Source: Linanthus parryae (taxonomy: Eukaryota > Streptophyta > Magnoliopsida > Ericales > Polemoniaceae). From it: 64,000 nucleotides of DNA. Location of the stretch: contig JALGPY010000003.1 in assembly GCA_023055425.1 (NCBI GenBank), forward strand, positions 70,903,491-70,967,490, given 5' to 3'. Positions 32,621 through 44,919 of this stretch are shown here, piece by piece; the stretch's first letter is position 1, and the number at the start of each line of letters is the position of its first letter. A model generated the notes under the pieces. The model made no database searches. It was not told where the DNA came from and was given only the letters and a program-made list of their open reading frames with translations. The position numbers were made by a program, and so were the translations under genes.

Positions 32621-34484
32621 TAAATCATTGCCTCAACAGGCTGTTAGACCAAGTGCAGAACTTTGAGTCATACTCATAATCAACCATGTTTGGTGGTCTA
32701 ATTCCATTTGGGACCCAAATCTGCTTAACCTATCCCTTAAGCTGATAAGGATAGTGTTCCTCAGAATATGAGGTTCTGATCTTCTGAAGGGACAAGTTAA
32801 TTTGATATGACCAATTTTCCACAGTAATGACACTTTGGAGAATGTCTGCTACCAGATTTGACAAAATTAGTTTGGCTTTTCTTTGGAAAATTTGGATTAT
32901 AACCAATTCCACTTTTATGCATTGATTTTGAACTTCCTCCAAGAATGAGATTCAGATTATGTTCTGAGCCTGTAAAACTGGTTAGGACCTTTTTACACTC
33001 TTGAAGTTTCTCATTTAAAGAACAGATTTGTTGTTCTAAATCCTCTGTATGAGTCTTTAGATCAACATACCTTTCAGTTAACAGAGTATTTTGATCAACA
33101 ATATCTTTTATCTGTGCCTTCAAGGCTTTGAATCTGCTTTCCAAGGCCTTGAAGTCCTTTTCAATTTTTGTCTTAGAAACTTCAATAGTCTTGTTGGTGA
33201 AAATCAGGTCCAAGGTTTCTTTTACCTGCTCATGAACTTTAATCTTTAAGGAAGCAATCTCATTTCTATAACTTTACTCATTTAAAAATGCTCTTGAGAA
33301 TTTCGGGAAGTACATCAGAAGGACTAGCAAGAAGGTTTTTTACCAGTTCCTCAATGTGTCTGTCTGAAGACTTTTCTTCATCATGTTTAGCCATAAAGCA
33401 TAATTTTGCTTGTTCTTCTTCTGTGTCTGAATCACTTGATGAATCAGAATCACTCCATGAGGCCATCATTGCTTTCTTCCTTCTGTTTTCATTGTCTTTC
33501 TTTTGAAAGTTCCTGTTCTTCTTCTTTTGTGGACAGTCCCTTACTAAATGATCTGCATCACCACATTCAAAGCAATTCATTACTTTAGTTTTATATGAAT
33601 GTGAAGAGGACTTACCTTTGTAATCCTTGCTGCTTGAAGGTATTGATCTCTCTCTGTTGTAGTCTTTGTTTCCAAAGTTTTTCTTCTTCTTGAGAATCCT
33701 GGCCAAGGCCTTGGAGATCAATGCTAAAGCCTCTTCATCACCATGCTCATCTTCAGTCTCAAGGCTTTGAGATTTTTCATTGTCTTTAGCCTTGATTTCT
33801 AGATTCTTGATGTTTTCACTGAGATCGCCTTCTACATCTTTCATAGACATCTCATGAGTGAGCAACTTTCCTTGTAGATCATCTAGATGAAGAAGACTTA
33901 AATCATGAGCTTCCTCAATAGCTGTTGTCTTTGGCTCCCACTTGCCTTTTGGTAAACTTCTAAGAATTTTCCTGACCTTTTCCTCATTTGAGAAACTATT
34001 TCCCAATGACTCCAGATTGTTCACCACATCAGTGAATCTTTTGAACATCTCCTTGATAGTTTCATCTTAGTTCATCTTGAACAACTCATATTACCTCAGA
34101 AGTATATTGATCTTGGTCTGTTTGACTTGACTTGTTCCTTCATATGTCACAACTAGTTTGTCCCATACTTCTTTGGCACTTTTTCAACTTGTCACTCTGT
34201 TGAACTCAACTGCATTTAGAGCACATTATAACAGATTCATAGCCTTGTAATTTTTGGATACCTTTTCCAGTTCAGTAACTGAGAGATTTTCCTCAGACTT
34301 GATGCATCTAACTCCATCAATGGTAGTGAAATACTCATGAGGACCATTCTGAATTATTGACCACAACTCCATGTCTTGATCTATGATGAACATCTTCATC
34401 AATGCCTTCCAGTGCATGAAGTTGTCACCACATAATGTTTGCTGCACTTCCTTGAGAGAAGCCACCATCTCCTACATTACTCAT
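32621..34484 (-). pseudogene. Sirevirus gag (F)
   Basis: Starts at ATG 34482-34484 (MSNVGDGGFSQGSAAN), same N-terminus as S1. Conserved blocks are MFIIDQDMELWSIIQNGPHE (34226-34468 frame) and, after a gap with a stop, the 256-residue frame 33278-34048 (MFKRFTDVVNNLESLGNSFS, zinc knuckle CFECGDADHLVRDC with G to D in the GH pair). A coiled-coil-rich frame follows at 32797-33213 (LEQQICSLNEKLQECKKVL). The second finger CHYCGK is near 32800. Palindromes at 33120-33160 are read in frame as RFKALKA and ALKDFE-type residues. Confidence 0.8.
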
Positions 34485-34516
34485 AGTCACAAGATTGTTA
34501 GATCTATAGTAGTGAC

Positions 34517-34533
34517 CCAAGCTCTGATACTAA
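34517..34533 (-). other. Primer binding site (F)
   Basis: Minus-strand TTAGTATCAGAGCTTGG directly after the LTR end; one base off the initiator tRNA-Met site. Confidence 0.75.
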
Positions 34534-34534
34534 T

Positions 34535-36013
34535 TGAAAGTTTGTAATGTAGACTAAATACAGGACCAAAATTTTCTAGAAGGGGGGGGGGGGTTGAATA
34601 GAGTATGGGAACTTTTTGCTAAAACACAGAATTTAACTAAGTGATATAAGTAAATGACAGAAATCTCAAGGCTTTGAGATTTTGAAAGATTAGTCAGAAA
34701 CTTCTTAAGTATAAAAGAAAGCTTCAAGGCCTTGAACTAGTACCAGTTGCAAATAGTTTGTAAACCCTAGTTTGATTTAGATCACTTGCATAAATAAATA
34801 TATAAACTGTAAGGTAAAGAACACAAGGCAATTTACAGAGTTCAGTCCCAATGGACCTAATGTCTGCCCGAGGGATCTAATCCCACCAGGATTGGGCAAA
34901 CACTTTATATTACTCACACAGAAACAACCCTAGATCTTCAAGCCTAAGTGAACTTCCTTACACCTATACAACTTGTGGTTCCAAACCTATCTAGTATCTG
35001 CTACTGACTATCGAGCTAACAAGAACCTCTTGTTGTTCACTTGAACAACTAACCACTAGGTTTTGTGAGGTAAAAGAAATACAGAAGATAAGCAGATTCA
35101 AATACAAACTAGAAGAACACATTAGAATAATCAGCTGAGAAAGCCTGGATGTGTTCTTCAAGAAAAATGGAATGAATGATCTTCTGAAAGCAGTGATTGA
35201 AGCTTGTAGTTGTGAGGATTGATGGTCTGATCTTCCATGAATGTATCTCTCCTTCTTATACTTTGATTTTTGTTCTCTGTAAGCTTCTATGTCTTTCAAA
35301 TTCAAACCAGCTTTTATCTACTTCCAGCAACTGAATGAGAGATTTTAGGATCTCTGTTCCTGCAAATCCTCATACTTTCTAACTGAAATTCAAAATAGCT
35401 TTGAGTAGATATCCGTTGGAGTTTGATGTGATAAGATTACACGTTTGAAAAACCTGCAACAACATTAAGCATAGCAACAAACAAAATCCAAATATATAAA
35501 AGCACTAAGTCTGTTTGGATATTTAGTTTCTGAACAAAACTAAATCAAATAAATAGCCTGATTACCAAACAATCATATAAAATAACACAAACAAATTTAA
35601 GACTTGTAAAAGTCATTAAACAATCATAATAACAAAGATCAAATCCTGCAAGAGAGAATCAAGTTAGGTCTGTCAAAACTGTCAGCAGCTCAAGGCATAT
35701 CTCAAGGCCTTGGAGCTCTGAAAATTCTTCGCAGTATTTCAACTGTAACACCAGAGTTCTTTGATTCACTATAATTAAGATATCTGCAATGTTTTAGACA
35801 TATAAAGAATAGATAACAAGAATATTTGCAACATATATCTGATCGTAAGCAACAGATTAAACACCTGCAACAAAAGATTGTCAGATCACATTTCATAAGA
35901 AAGAAGTTGTCAAGGCTTTGAGGCTTTGATCAATATCTCAAGGCGTTGGAGCCTTGAAGACTTAGAGAAACTTTGTCTTTCATCACTCTAAATGATTACT
36001 TCCAAAAAACACA
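34535..36013 (-). repeat. 5' LTR of Sirevirus F (outer end uncertain)
   Basis: The inner end on the minus strand is ...ACAAACTTTCA at 34535. The G/C homopolymer is near 34577, and a perfect TTCAAGGCCTTGAA palindrome is near 34718. The outer end is not certain: 36013 (minus-strand TGTGTTTTTTGG) is a candidate chosen because palindromes of the kind that sit near LTR starts end just before it. Copia D sequence is certain from about 36040. Confidence 0.6.
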
Positions 36014-36039
36014 GTTAGAAGACTTGAATCAACACAACC

Positions 36040-37705
36040 TACTCAAGTAACACAAGACCTTCAGAGGTCGAGTTGGGTACATCAGGAGCCGGAGAGGTAT
36101 GGACATCTCGTGATTGAGCCCGGTGACGTATTACTCATGGATGAGGAGCCTACTACCTATGGAGAGGCCGTAAAGGGGTCGAAATCTAAGAAATGGCTTG
36201 AAGCGATTAGATCCGAAATGGAATCAATGTATGCCAAAAAATGTATGGACTTTGGAAGAACCACCAGAAGGGGCTCGAACCATAAGGTGCAAGTGGGTAT
36301 TCAAGAAGAAGACCGACATGGATCGCAATCTAGTTTCCTATAAGGCCGATTGGTGGAAAAAATGTCCAGACAGATTCATGGTATTGAATATGATTAAACC
36401 TTTTCCCCAGTCAGGATGAACAAAACTATTCGTATCTTACTTGCTATTGTAGCTTATCACGACTATCAGATTTGGCATATGGATGTCAAAACACCATTTC
36501 TGCAAGAAAACCTCCCTGAGGGTGTCTACATAACACAACCAGAGGGTTTCAAGGATCCAGAGCATGCAAACAAAGTTTGCAAGTTGCAGCGATCCATTTA
36601 TGGAATGAAGCAAGCTTCTAGGAGTTGGAATCTACGTTTTGATGATGGCTTCATCAAGAACGAAGATGAACCTTGTGTCTACAAGAATGTTAGTGGGAGC
36701 TCTATTGTGTTTCAGGTCTTGTATGTGGATGACATACTACTCATTGGAAACGATGTCCATACCTTGCAATCAATTAAATATTGGCTAGGGATGTGTTTCT
36801 TAATGAAGGACTTAGGGGATTCAAATTATATACTAGGTATCAAGATCTATAGGAAAAGATTTAGGAAGCAGCTCGGCCTATGTTAAAGTACATATATAGA
36901 CAAGGTGTTCACGCGGTTCAACATGCAAGCATCGAACAAAGGTATCTTGTCCATGTCGCATGGAGTCACCCTTACAAAGGCTGATTGCCCTTCCAATTAG
37001 ATTGAAAAGGACCACATGAGTAAGATCGCATGTGTTTCGGCTATTGGATCTATCATGTACGCCATGTTATGTACTAGTCCAGATGTGTCATACACATTGA
37101 GTATTGCATGCAGATACCAGTCCAATTCGGGTGAGAGTCACTAGATTGCTGTCAAGAATATCCTTAAGAACTTAATAAGAACTAAGGATGCATTCTTTAT
37201 ATATGGAGGAGAGGAAGAAATCAGTGGAATAGGCTACACCGACGCAAGCTTCCAAACCAACAAAGATGATTACATATCGCAATCGGGTTATGTGTTTTCC
37301 CTAAATGACGGAGTTGTGAGCTGCAGAAGTTCCAAGAAAGAGAAAGTTGTTGATTCTACAACTGAAGCTGAGTACATTGCTGCGTCAGGCACAACAAAGG
37401 AAGCTGTTTGGATTAAGAAGTTCATCCCTGATCTAAGTGTGGCTCCTAGCATAGTGGATCCCATAGCGTTGTACTGTGAAAACACTGGGGCAATCACACA
37501 AGCCAAGGAATCCAGGTCACACCAAAAATTTATCCACATACTTAGGATATTCCATCTCATTCGAGAGTTCATCAGTGGAAAAGATGTGAAGGTATTCAAG
37601 ATTCCAACAAACAATAATCTTTGAGATCCACCGACAAGGCCACTTGTTTAGCGAAAGCATGAAGGGAACACTAGATCTATAGGCAAACAAGAAGCACCAG
37701 ATTAG
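36040..37705 (+). pseudogene. Copia pol fragment, integrase linker to RNase H (element D, copy 2)
   Basis: Starts further upstream than copy 1, in the integrase-RT linker (HQEPERYGHLVIEPGD, DEEPTTYGEAVKGSKSKKW). After a frameshift it reads RTIRCKWVFKKKTDMDRN and, from 36416, the RT (TIRILLAIVAYHDYQIWHMD, SIYGMKQASRSWN, LYVDDILLIGNDV). It has the same stop after RKQLGLC as copy 1. A 15-base deletion near 36648 relative to copy 1 stays in frame. RNase H follows at 37292-37624 (DSTTEAEYIAASGTTKEAVW). Confidence 0.9.
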
Positions 37706-37725
37706 CTCTAGTGCAAGTGGGAGAC

Positions 37726-38211
37726 TAGTGGAGTAGATGCCCTAGAGGCAACCTTATTTTAATATGAACATTGTTTTGGCTAGAACATTCATTTAATATT
37801 TATGGAGATATTTAATATAATGAAGTCCTTAAATTAGAATTGTTGTTTATCTTAAATATCCCTAGTCCAGTACATTGATTAATCGGACGATCATTAAAGA
37901 CTAGTATGTGGGTAGAATGATATGGAGATCAATTTTAACACATGGGTATGCAATAAGTGTAATGCCATACTAGATTGACCCACCACGAGAAGGATACATT
38001 AGAATATGTTAATTCCACAAGTGCTTCTCGTAGTGACAATGGTTTTGTAGTCCTTTGACTTGAAGTCACTAGATACTCTAGTTGTGAAACATCATGTTTT
38101 GATCTCGTCAAACACTACACCGTAACTGGGTAGTAAAAAGGAGGTAATCGGACATGATAGGAAGCAAGATGAGAGATGGTAGTGATGTAGAGAGGATTTT
38201 TTCCTCCTACA
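37726..38211 (+). repeat. 3' LTR of copia D, left part (copy 2)
   Basis: Begins TAGTGGAGTAGATGCCC after GTGGGAGAC and is cut by S2 at 38212, after CCTCCTACA. It continues at 48287. Confidence 0.9.
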
Positions 38212-39409
38212 TGTAAGTTCACAGTTGGTTTCAAAGCTTTGAAACTGGTTTCAAAGCCTTGAAACTGCACATCATTTCACAGCATGAAATCAGGGGGAGT
38301 CTTCATCCTATTTATTCTCTAATCTCCTACACTTTATCATACTTTATTATATGATAAAAGAAAAACTAATTTTGTTTTATAACATGATTTGATCTTATCA
38401 TTTGGCTAACTTTTGCAGGGATTATTACCTAACTATGTTTTGAAGGAAGTTTCTTAATTTGCAGAATTGCAGAATAGGAAATTCAAGCCTGAAGATTGAT
38501 CCTACTTTTCAGGAAACATGTCTGAACTTTCATTTGACTTGCAGATTGAAGATCATATCAAAATCAATGAGAAAATCAAGCAGCTATCCGTTTGAAGCAA
38601 GTTGTAGAGAGTCAAAGATCTGCTGGAGGATTTTTAGGGATTTCTGTTGGAGTTCCTATGTATGATGCAGTTCAAATTGACAGTGGTGTACAACTAATTC
38701 AGAGAGATAGACAAGTGTGGAGCATTACACATAGATTCATACACTCCCATGGATTGAAGAAGATCAATCATCGACTCAATCCATTCTAAAATTCCTGAAG
38801 AACACTTCAAGCTTTACTTGCTTAATTGTCTTTACAATGTTCTTCATCCTGAGCTTTATTTGTATATCATTTTCTAATACTACTTAATCATCTCTTCTCT
38901 TGAGTTGTTCACGAGGAACAACAGAGATTCTTATTTTATCAATTAGCTAGAGCAGGTAATGGATAGCTTAGGGAGAACCACTAGCTTCAAAAGAGTAAAG
39001 CAATTCTCTTGGCCAGATATCTAGGGCTTAGATTTTGATAAATAAGAAGTTGTTGAAATCCTAGATGGATTAGATCACTCGGGCGGAGAGTAGGTCACTT
39101 AGGACCGATTTTCGTAACAAATCACAGTTTTCATTTTCTTGCATTCATTTATACACTTGTCTTTATAACTGCTTCAAAAGAGGTTTCAGTTCAAAGCTTT
39201 TCAAAGCTTTGAAAACTATATGTATCTTTTAAACTGTCTGCGTGGATTTCAAATCCTTGAACCTTAGTTCAAAGCTTTGAAATACTTCAAGTTCTTCTCA
39301 TTTTTCCTTCAAATCCAATCCTTTGGCAAAAGTTGTCATACTCTATTCAACCCCCCCCCCCTTCTAGAGTATTTTATCCTGTATTCACATACATGCGTTA
39401 TAATCTTCA
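38212..39409 (+). repeat. 5' LTR of Sirevirus S2
   Basis: 1198 bases, TGTAAGTTCACAGTTGG ... TAATCTTCA. Palindromes TTTCAAAGCTTTGAAA near 38229 and TTCAAAGCTTTGAA near 39268; C-run at about 39350-39360 before TTCTAGAG. Confidence 0.95.
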
Positions 39410-39411
39410 AT

Positions 39412-39423
39412 TGGTATCACAGC
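39412..39423 (+). other. Primer binding site (S2), mutated
   Basis: TGGTATCACAGC, one base off the initiator tRNA-Met site. Confidence 0.8.
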
Positions 39424-39458
39424 TTGTATCACTATATAGATCTAACAATCTTGTGATC

Positions 39459-41320
39459 ATGAGTAAAGTAGGTGAAGGTGAATTCTCACAGGGAAGAGCA
39501 GCTAACATACCTCCTTTGTTTTGGAGAAAATTGTTTGCACAGTAAGGAATTGATGAAAATGTTTATCATTCATCAGGATATTGAACTATGGTTTATTATG
39601 AAGAATGGACCTCACATGTTCTACACAGAAAAAGATGGGATTAGAACTCCCAAACCTGAAAAATCTCTCTCTCTACTTCAGAATTAGAACAACTTTCAAA
39701 GAATTATAGAGCCATGAATCTTTTGTATTCTGATTTGAATACAGATGAATTCAATAGGATTTTTTACCTGCAAGAATGCTAAGGAAATTTGGGAAAAATT
39801 TGTGGTCACCTTTGAAGGAACCAACCAAGTGAAGAAAACTAAGATCAACATATTCCTAAGACAGTATGAACTATTCAAGATGAATGGAGATGAATCAATC
39901 AAAGACATGTTCAAGAGGTTTACTGACATTGTCAACAATCAAGAGTCCTTGGGGAAATCATTCTCCAATGAAGAGAAAGTCAGAAAGATCTTGAGAAGTC
40001 TTCTCAAATCCAAATGGGAACCAAAGACCACGACCATTGAAGAAGCTCAAGGATATGTCCTCTCTCCACCTAGATGATTTACAGGGAAAGCTACTTAAAA
40101 ACGAGATCTCCATGAGTGAAGCTGATAGAGACCTACCAGAAAGAGTGAAGAATCTAGCACTCAAGGCCAAAAAAAGTGAACAACCTCAAATCCTTGAAAA
40201 ATAATAAGATGATGAAGAAGTTCCTTTTGCTCTCATTACCAAAGCCTAGACAATGATTCTTAAAATGAAAAAGTCCTCTGGAAACAAAGACTTCAGCAGA
40301 GACAAATTCAGATCTTCAAGTAACAAGGACTACAAAGGTAAGTCCTATTCCCATGGAAATAAATCTAAAGTAATGAATTGCTTTGAGTGTGGTGATGCAG
40401 GACACTTGACCACAGATTGTCCTCACAAGAAAAGAAAGCATTTTCAAAAGAAGGACCATGATAGAAAGAAGAAGACCATGAGAGCTTCATGGAGTGATTC
40501 TGATTCTTCGCGTGAATCTACATCTGAAGAATATCAAGCCAAACTTTGTCATACGGCCAAGCATGATGAAAGTTCAGAAAATAACATTGAGGTAATGGTG
40601 AATAGTATTATTTCTAAACCTCCAAAGGTACTTCTGAGATTTTGAAAGCAATTCTTCTGAATGAAGAAAATTACTTAAATGAAAGCAATTCTTCAAAGCA
40701 GAAATCTCATGAGCAAGCAAAAGAAAATTTGCAATTAGTTTGTCAGAACAAGCATCTTATAATTTCACAGGCAAAGACAAACAGAGATTTGAAAGATTTA
40801 GAAACTAATTTCAAAACCTTGAAAACTCGAGTCAAAGAATTTGTAACAGATAAATCTCGTTTGAGTGAGAACCTTGTTACTCTAAGACATCAGCATGATG
40901 AATTAGAGCAATAGAAGACTCTTTTGGTTGAGAAACTTCAAGACTCTAAAAATGCTTTGACAAAGCTTGCTAGCTCTGATCGTAATCTCAGCTTAATTCT
41001 TCGAAGAAGTTTGCATTCTGTTCACAAAACTGGTATTGGATAATTCAAACTTTCCAAGAAAGAACAATACCAGATTTGTGAAAGCAGATAGCAGACATTC
41101 TCCAAAATGTCATTATTGTGGCAAGACTGGTCATTTTAAGATGACCTTCCCCTTAAAAAGAACAGAACCTCGCATCTTGAGGAATACTTTTCCATTCCAT
41201 CTTAAGGGACAGGTGAGACATATTTGGTTTCCTAAAGGGGTCAGATCACCTAACATGGTTGATCCCGAATATGAATCCAAATATTACACTTGGTCTAACA
41301 GTTGGGTAAGGCAGTGAATG
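39459..41320 (+). pseudogene. Sirevirus gag (S2)
   Basis: ATG 39459 with the same early frameshift zone as S1. Core frame 39745-40077 (IWEKFVVTFEGTNQVKKTKI, KDMFKRFTDIVNNQESLGK) ends in a +1 shift at EEAQG. The frame at 40253-40645 holds the CCHC knuckle, with one change after it (CFECGDAGHLTTDC). 40642-40914 is a coiled-coil-like stretch (NLQLVCQNKHLIISQAKTNR). The second finger near 41110 reads CHYCGKTGHFKMTF, so the last Cys is lost, although S1 keeps it. Confidence 0.85.
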
Positions 41321-42690
41321 GTGTTTCCAGGTTGTCAGAAAGAGAAAAGAGCATAAGTGGTTGCTCCAGAAACATAAGTGGAAAAGGTTCTTTATTCGTT
41401 GAACTAAAAGAACATTCCAAAGGGACAATCACACTTGCTAAAAAAGGAAGACGCAATATCATTGGAATTGGTAAAGTTTGTAATGGTGCTGAAAATTCTA
41501 TTTCAGATGTTTATCTTGGAGATGGTCTAAAGTTTAATCTTCTTAGTGTATCTGAGCTATGTGATAAAGGTAATAAGGTTATTTTTTACAAGGAGAAATG
41601 TGTGGTGCAAGATAAAAAAATTTGGAAATTGCATTGTCACGGATCTTAGGTAAAACAATGTTTACTCTTTGAATACTAACAAAGTTGCATGAGAAAGTCT
41701 GAAATGTCTCAAGGCTTTGAAAGGGGATCAAAGCTTTGGCACAAAAAGCTTGGACATATCAGCTGGAAGACACTGAATAAGCTAGTATCTAAGGACCTGG
41801 TAAGAGTACTGCCATCCATCAAGTTTAAAGATTAAGAGGTATGCAAAGTTTTTGCTCAAGGAAAGCAGACAACGATCTCACTCAAGACTAAGAACTTTGT
41901 AAGTACAACTAGACCTATTGAACTGCTTCGTATGGATCGGTGTTGTCCTATGAGAGTTCCTACTCCAAAGGGTAAGAAGTATATGTTGGTTATTGTTGAT
42001 GATTTCTCTAGATTTACTTGGGTAATGTTCTTAAGAGATAAGTCTCATGCTCTGTCTGAATTTTCAAAACTTTGTAAGGACTTTCAACTTTTGAAAAAAT
42101 TGCATATTGCTTCAATAAGGAGTGATCATGGTAGATAATTTGATCAACTAGAGTTTGATTTATTCGGTGCCAAGTCTGGTATTTCTCACAACTTTTCTGC
42201 TTCTAGAACTCATCAACGAAATGGTGTAGTTGAAAGGAAAACAGATTTCTTAAGGACATGTCAAGGATAATGCTTTTGGAAAACAAATTGCCAAAGTCTT
42301 TTTGGGAAGAGGCTTTCAACACTGCAAATTATATTTGAACAGGTGCCTGATTAGGCCTATTTTGAAGAAGACTCCTTATGAACTTTTCAAAGGTAGAAAG
42401 CCAAATATTTCTTATTTCAAACCTTTTGGCTGTTCTTGTTTTGTTTACTAAAATAGTAAGGATAATCTTGGCATGTTTGATTCCAGAAGTGATGAAGGTA
42501 TTTTCCTTGGTGATTCCTTGAATAGCAAAGCCTATAGTATTTACAATAAGAAAACCAAGCTTGTTGAGGAAAGTATACATGTTATATTTGATTAAAGCAA
42601 TGATGGTTCTTTGAGTGAAGGTTTGCAGAATTAAAATTGAACACGCAGGAGTCAGATGATGAATCATATCCAGAGAATGGTTCTAAGACT
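41321..42690 (+). pseudogene. Sirevirus protease and integrase (S2)
   Basis: A 14-base deletion between AGTGG repeats at 41356-41360 removes the protease DSG active-site codons that S1 keeps. The rest of the protease (LKFNLLSVSELCDKG) follows to about 41649. The integrase core at 41932-42138 reads VIVDDFSRFTWVMFLRDKSH and SIRSDHGR followed by a stop, then a decayed Glu block (RTHQRNGVVERK). Stops at 41833 and 42135 and several frameshifts. Confidence 0.85.
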
Positions 42691-44488
42691 AATATGAAGG
42701 AAATCAGAAGAGATTTTCAAAGCCTTGAAAGTGGCTCTCAAAGCCTTGAAACAGAATCTAAAAAGAACACAGAGTGGTCAAGCCACTACTTCAAGCTCTC
42801 AAGGTCTTGAAAAGATTCATGGAGAAACCTGGACACAAAGAAAGAAGTTCAAATATATGTCATCTCATCCAACATAAAACATCATTTCTAATCCATCCAC
42901 CGGTACACAAACAAGATCTCAGTTAAAGAACTTGTGTGATTTTAATGATTTTGTGTCTCTTTTAGAACCTAAGAATGTGACGAAGCATTACAAGAAGCAT
43001 AATGGATCATTGCAATGCAAAGTGAGCTGAATGAATTTGAAAGGAACAAAGTCTAGAATCTAGTTTCTCCTCCCAATGATTAGTATGTTAATGGAACAAG
43101 GTGGGTGTTAAAAAAAAGCAGGATGTAAATGGTAAGGTTATCAAAGATAAGGCAAGACTAGTAGCTCAAGGCTACAACCAGGAAGAAGGTATACATTATG
43201 AGGAGACTTTTTTTTGTAGCCAGGTTGGAAGCAATAAGAATGTTAATTGCACTTGCATCACATAAGAACATCTAAAAAATCAAACGGATATTAAATGTGC
43301 ATTTCTAAATGGTTTTCTGCAGGAAGAAGTCTATGTTGCTCAACCTCCTGGTTTTGAAAGTGATGAGTATCCAAATCATGTTTTTAAGCTTGACAAAGAT
43401 CTTATGGTCTCAAACAAGCTCCAAGAGCTTGGTATGAAAGATTTTCAAAATTCTTACTTAAAATGGTTTCAAAAGAGGCTTAGTTGACAAAACTCTTTTC
43501 ATAAAGACTCGTGAGAAAGACAATTTAGTAGTACAAGTTTATTTAATGATATTATATTTGGTGCTACCAATGATTCTCTTTCCATAAATTTCTTTAGGCT
43601 TATGAGCAGGGAATTTGAGATGAGCTTGATGGGAGAGATAAATTTATTTCTTGGACTTCATGTACATCAAATGAAGGAAGGAATTTTTCTACATCAGAAT
43701 AAGTACACAAAGGATTTGCTGAACAAGTATAATATGTATCAATCCAAGGTAGCCAAAACTCCCATGAGTTCTACAGTGTCCTTAGACAAGGATCAAAATG
43801 GTAAGAGTATGAACCTGAAAGAGTTCAGAGGTATTATTGGTTCACTGATCTATCTAACTGCAAGTAGGCCATACATCATTTTTAGTGTTTGTATGCGTGC
43901 CACATCTCAAGCTGATCCTAAAGAGTCTCTCTTAGTCTTTGTCAAAAGAATGTTCAGATATGTCAATGGTACCAAAGACTTAGGGCTTTGGTATCCTAAA
44001 CAAACTAACTTCTATCTATCGGATTATTCAGATGCTAATTTTGCAGGATATAAAATTGATAGAAAAAGCACTTCAGGACGTTGCCGGTTTTTTTAGATCA
44101 TCTCGAATAAGCTGGCATTCCAAAAAGAAATACTCATAAGCTTTATCAGCAGCAGAAGATGGAAACATAGCAGCATGTGCTTGCTGCTCACAAGTATTGT
44201 GGATAGCTCAACACATGAGAGATCTAGGTTATAACTTCAGAGATATACCCATCAAATGTGACAACACTGGTTCAATCTCAATTATAAAGAATCGAGTACA
44301 ACATTCACTAAGCACATTGATATTAGACATCACTTCTTTATAGATCATGTAGAGAAAGGTGATGTATCTCTCTCATTTGTGCCAACTAACATGCAGTTTG
44401 CAGATATCTTCCCTAAACCTCTGCCAGAAGATAGATTCACAGCCCTGAGGTTAGAACTTGGCATGTTGAATAAAGAAGCACTGGTTTA
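42691..44488 (+). pseudogene. Sirevirus reverse transcriptase and RNase H (S2)
   Basis: RT is in short broken pieces from 43090 (FLNGFLQEEVYVAQPPGFE near 43300). The YVDD region near 43540 is destroyed by a small deletion. The 164-residue frame 43602-44096 reads MSREFEMSLMGEINLFLGLH, KTPMSSTVSLDKD and LSDYSDANFAGYKIDRKSTS; the RNase H C-terminus follows to the stop at 44486-44488 with more lesions (a deletion near 44305 in the H-bearing segment). Confidence 0.85.
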
Positions 44489-44497
44489 GGGGGAGCA
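44484..44497 (+). other. Internal polypurine tract, overlaps pol stop (S2)
   Basis: GTTTAGGGGGAGCA; the TAG at 44486-44488 is the pol stop. The same arrangement is seen at 31447 and, on the minus strand, at 7475-7490. Sireviruses have been reported to carry multiple polypurine tracts. Confidence 0.7.
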
Positions 44498-44919
44498 TCA
44501 GGTAAGTTATTTGTGTTGCGATGTTTTGAATTTTTTTTCAAAGCCTTAAAAAGCTTTTCTAAGCCTTGAAAAAAATTTGTGCAGTATAGCTGTTTTTCAA
44601 GGTCTCGAAATCCTTTTTAAAGACTTGAAAATAAATATTTTTACTATATAGTTCAATGAATGGATCACTAATATTGGGTGTTATCTCTGTAGATAACTGC
44701 ACAACATTATTTTTACCTTGTTAAAACGAATCTTTTTCAAGCCAGAATAATACTATTTCCATCCCACACGAGTTTGAATTTCAAACAATTTTTTTTCCTT
44801 AAAAGATTAGGGAATATTTAGTTTCATTCTTTATCTCAAAATCTTTAGTATTTATCTTCTCCCTTTTCTCTCTCTCTTCTACCACTCTTGCCTCTCTCTT
44901 CTTAAAACCCCAAACCCTA
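44498..44919 (+). other. Pol-to-env spacer with CT-rich leader (S2)
   Basis: AT-rich spacer with degenerate palindromes to about 44625. From 44853 to 44903 it is strongly CT-rich (TTCTCCCTTTTCTCTCTCTC), then AAACCCCAAACCCTA directly before the envelope-like ATG at 44920. This resembles a plant 5' untranslated leader or a branch-site and polypyrimidine tract. Confidence 0.55.

Larger units (their letters stand above)
31555..36013 (-). mobile_element. Sirevirus F, inverted 5' half
   Basis: Minus-strand Sirevirus with 5' LTR (34535 to about 36013), primer site, gag, protease and integrase, cut in the integrase at 31555-31562. It is related to but clearly diverged from S1 and S2. It lies exactly between the two copies of the segmental duplication. 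RT, RNase H, envelope-like gene and 3' LTR are missing. Confidence 0.8.
36415..44600 (+). repeat. Segmental duplication, copy 2
   Basis: Partner of 23436-31562. It is probably the ancestral copy, because here homology to parent elements continues on both sides: more of copia D to the left and the rest of the Sirevirus, including the envelope-like gene and 3' LTR, to the right. Confidence 0.85.
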
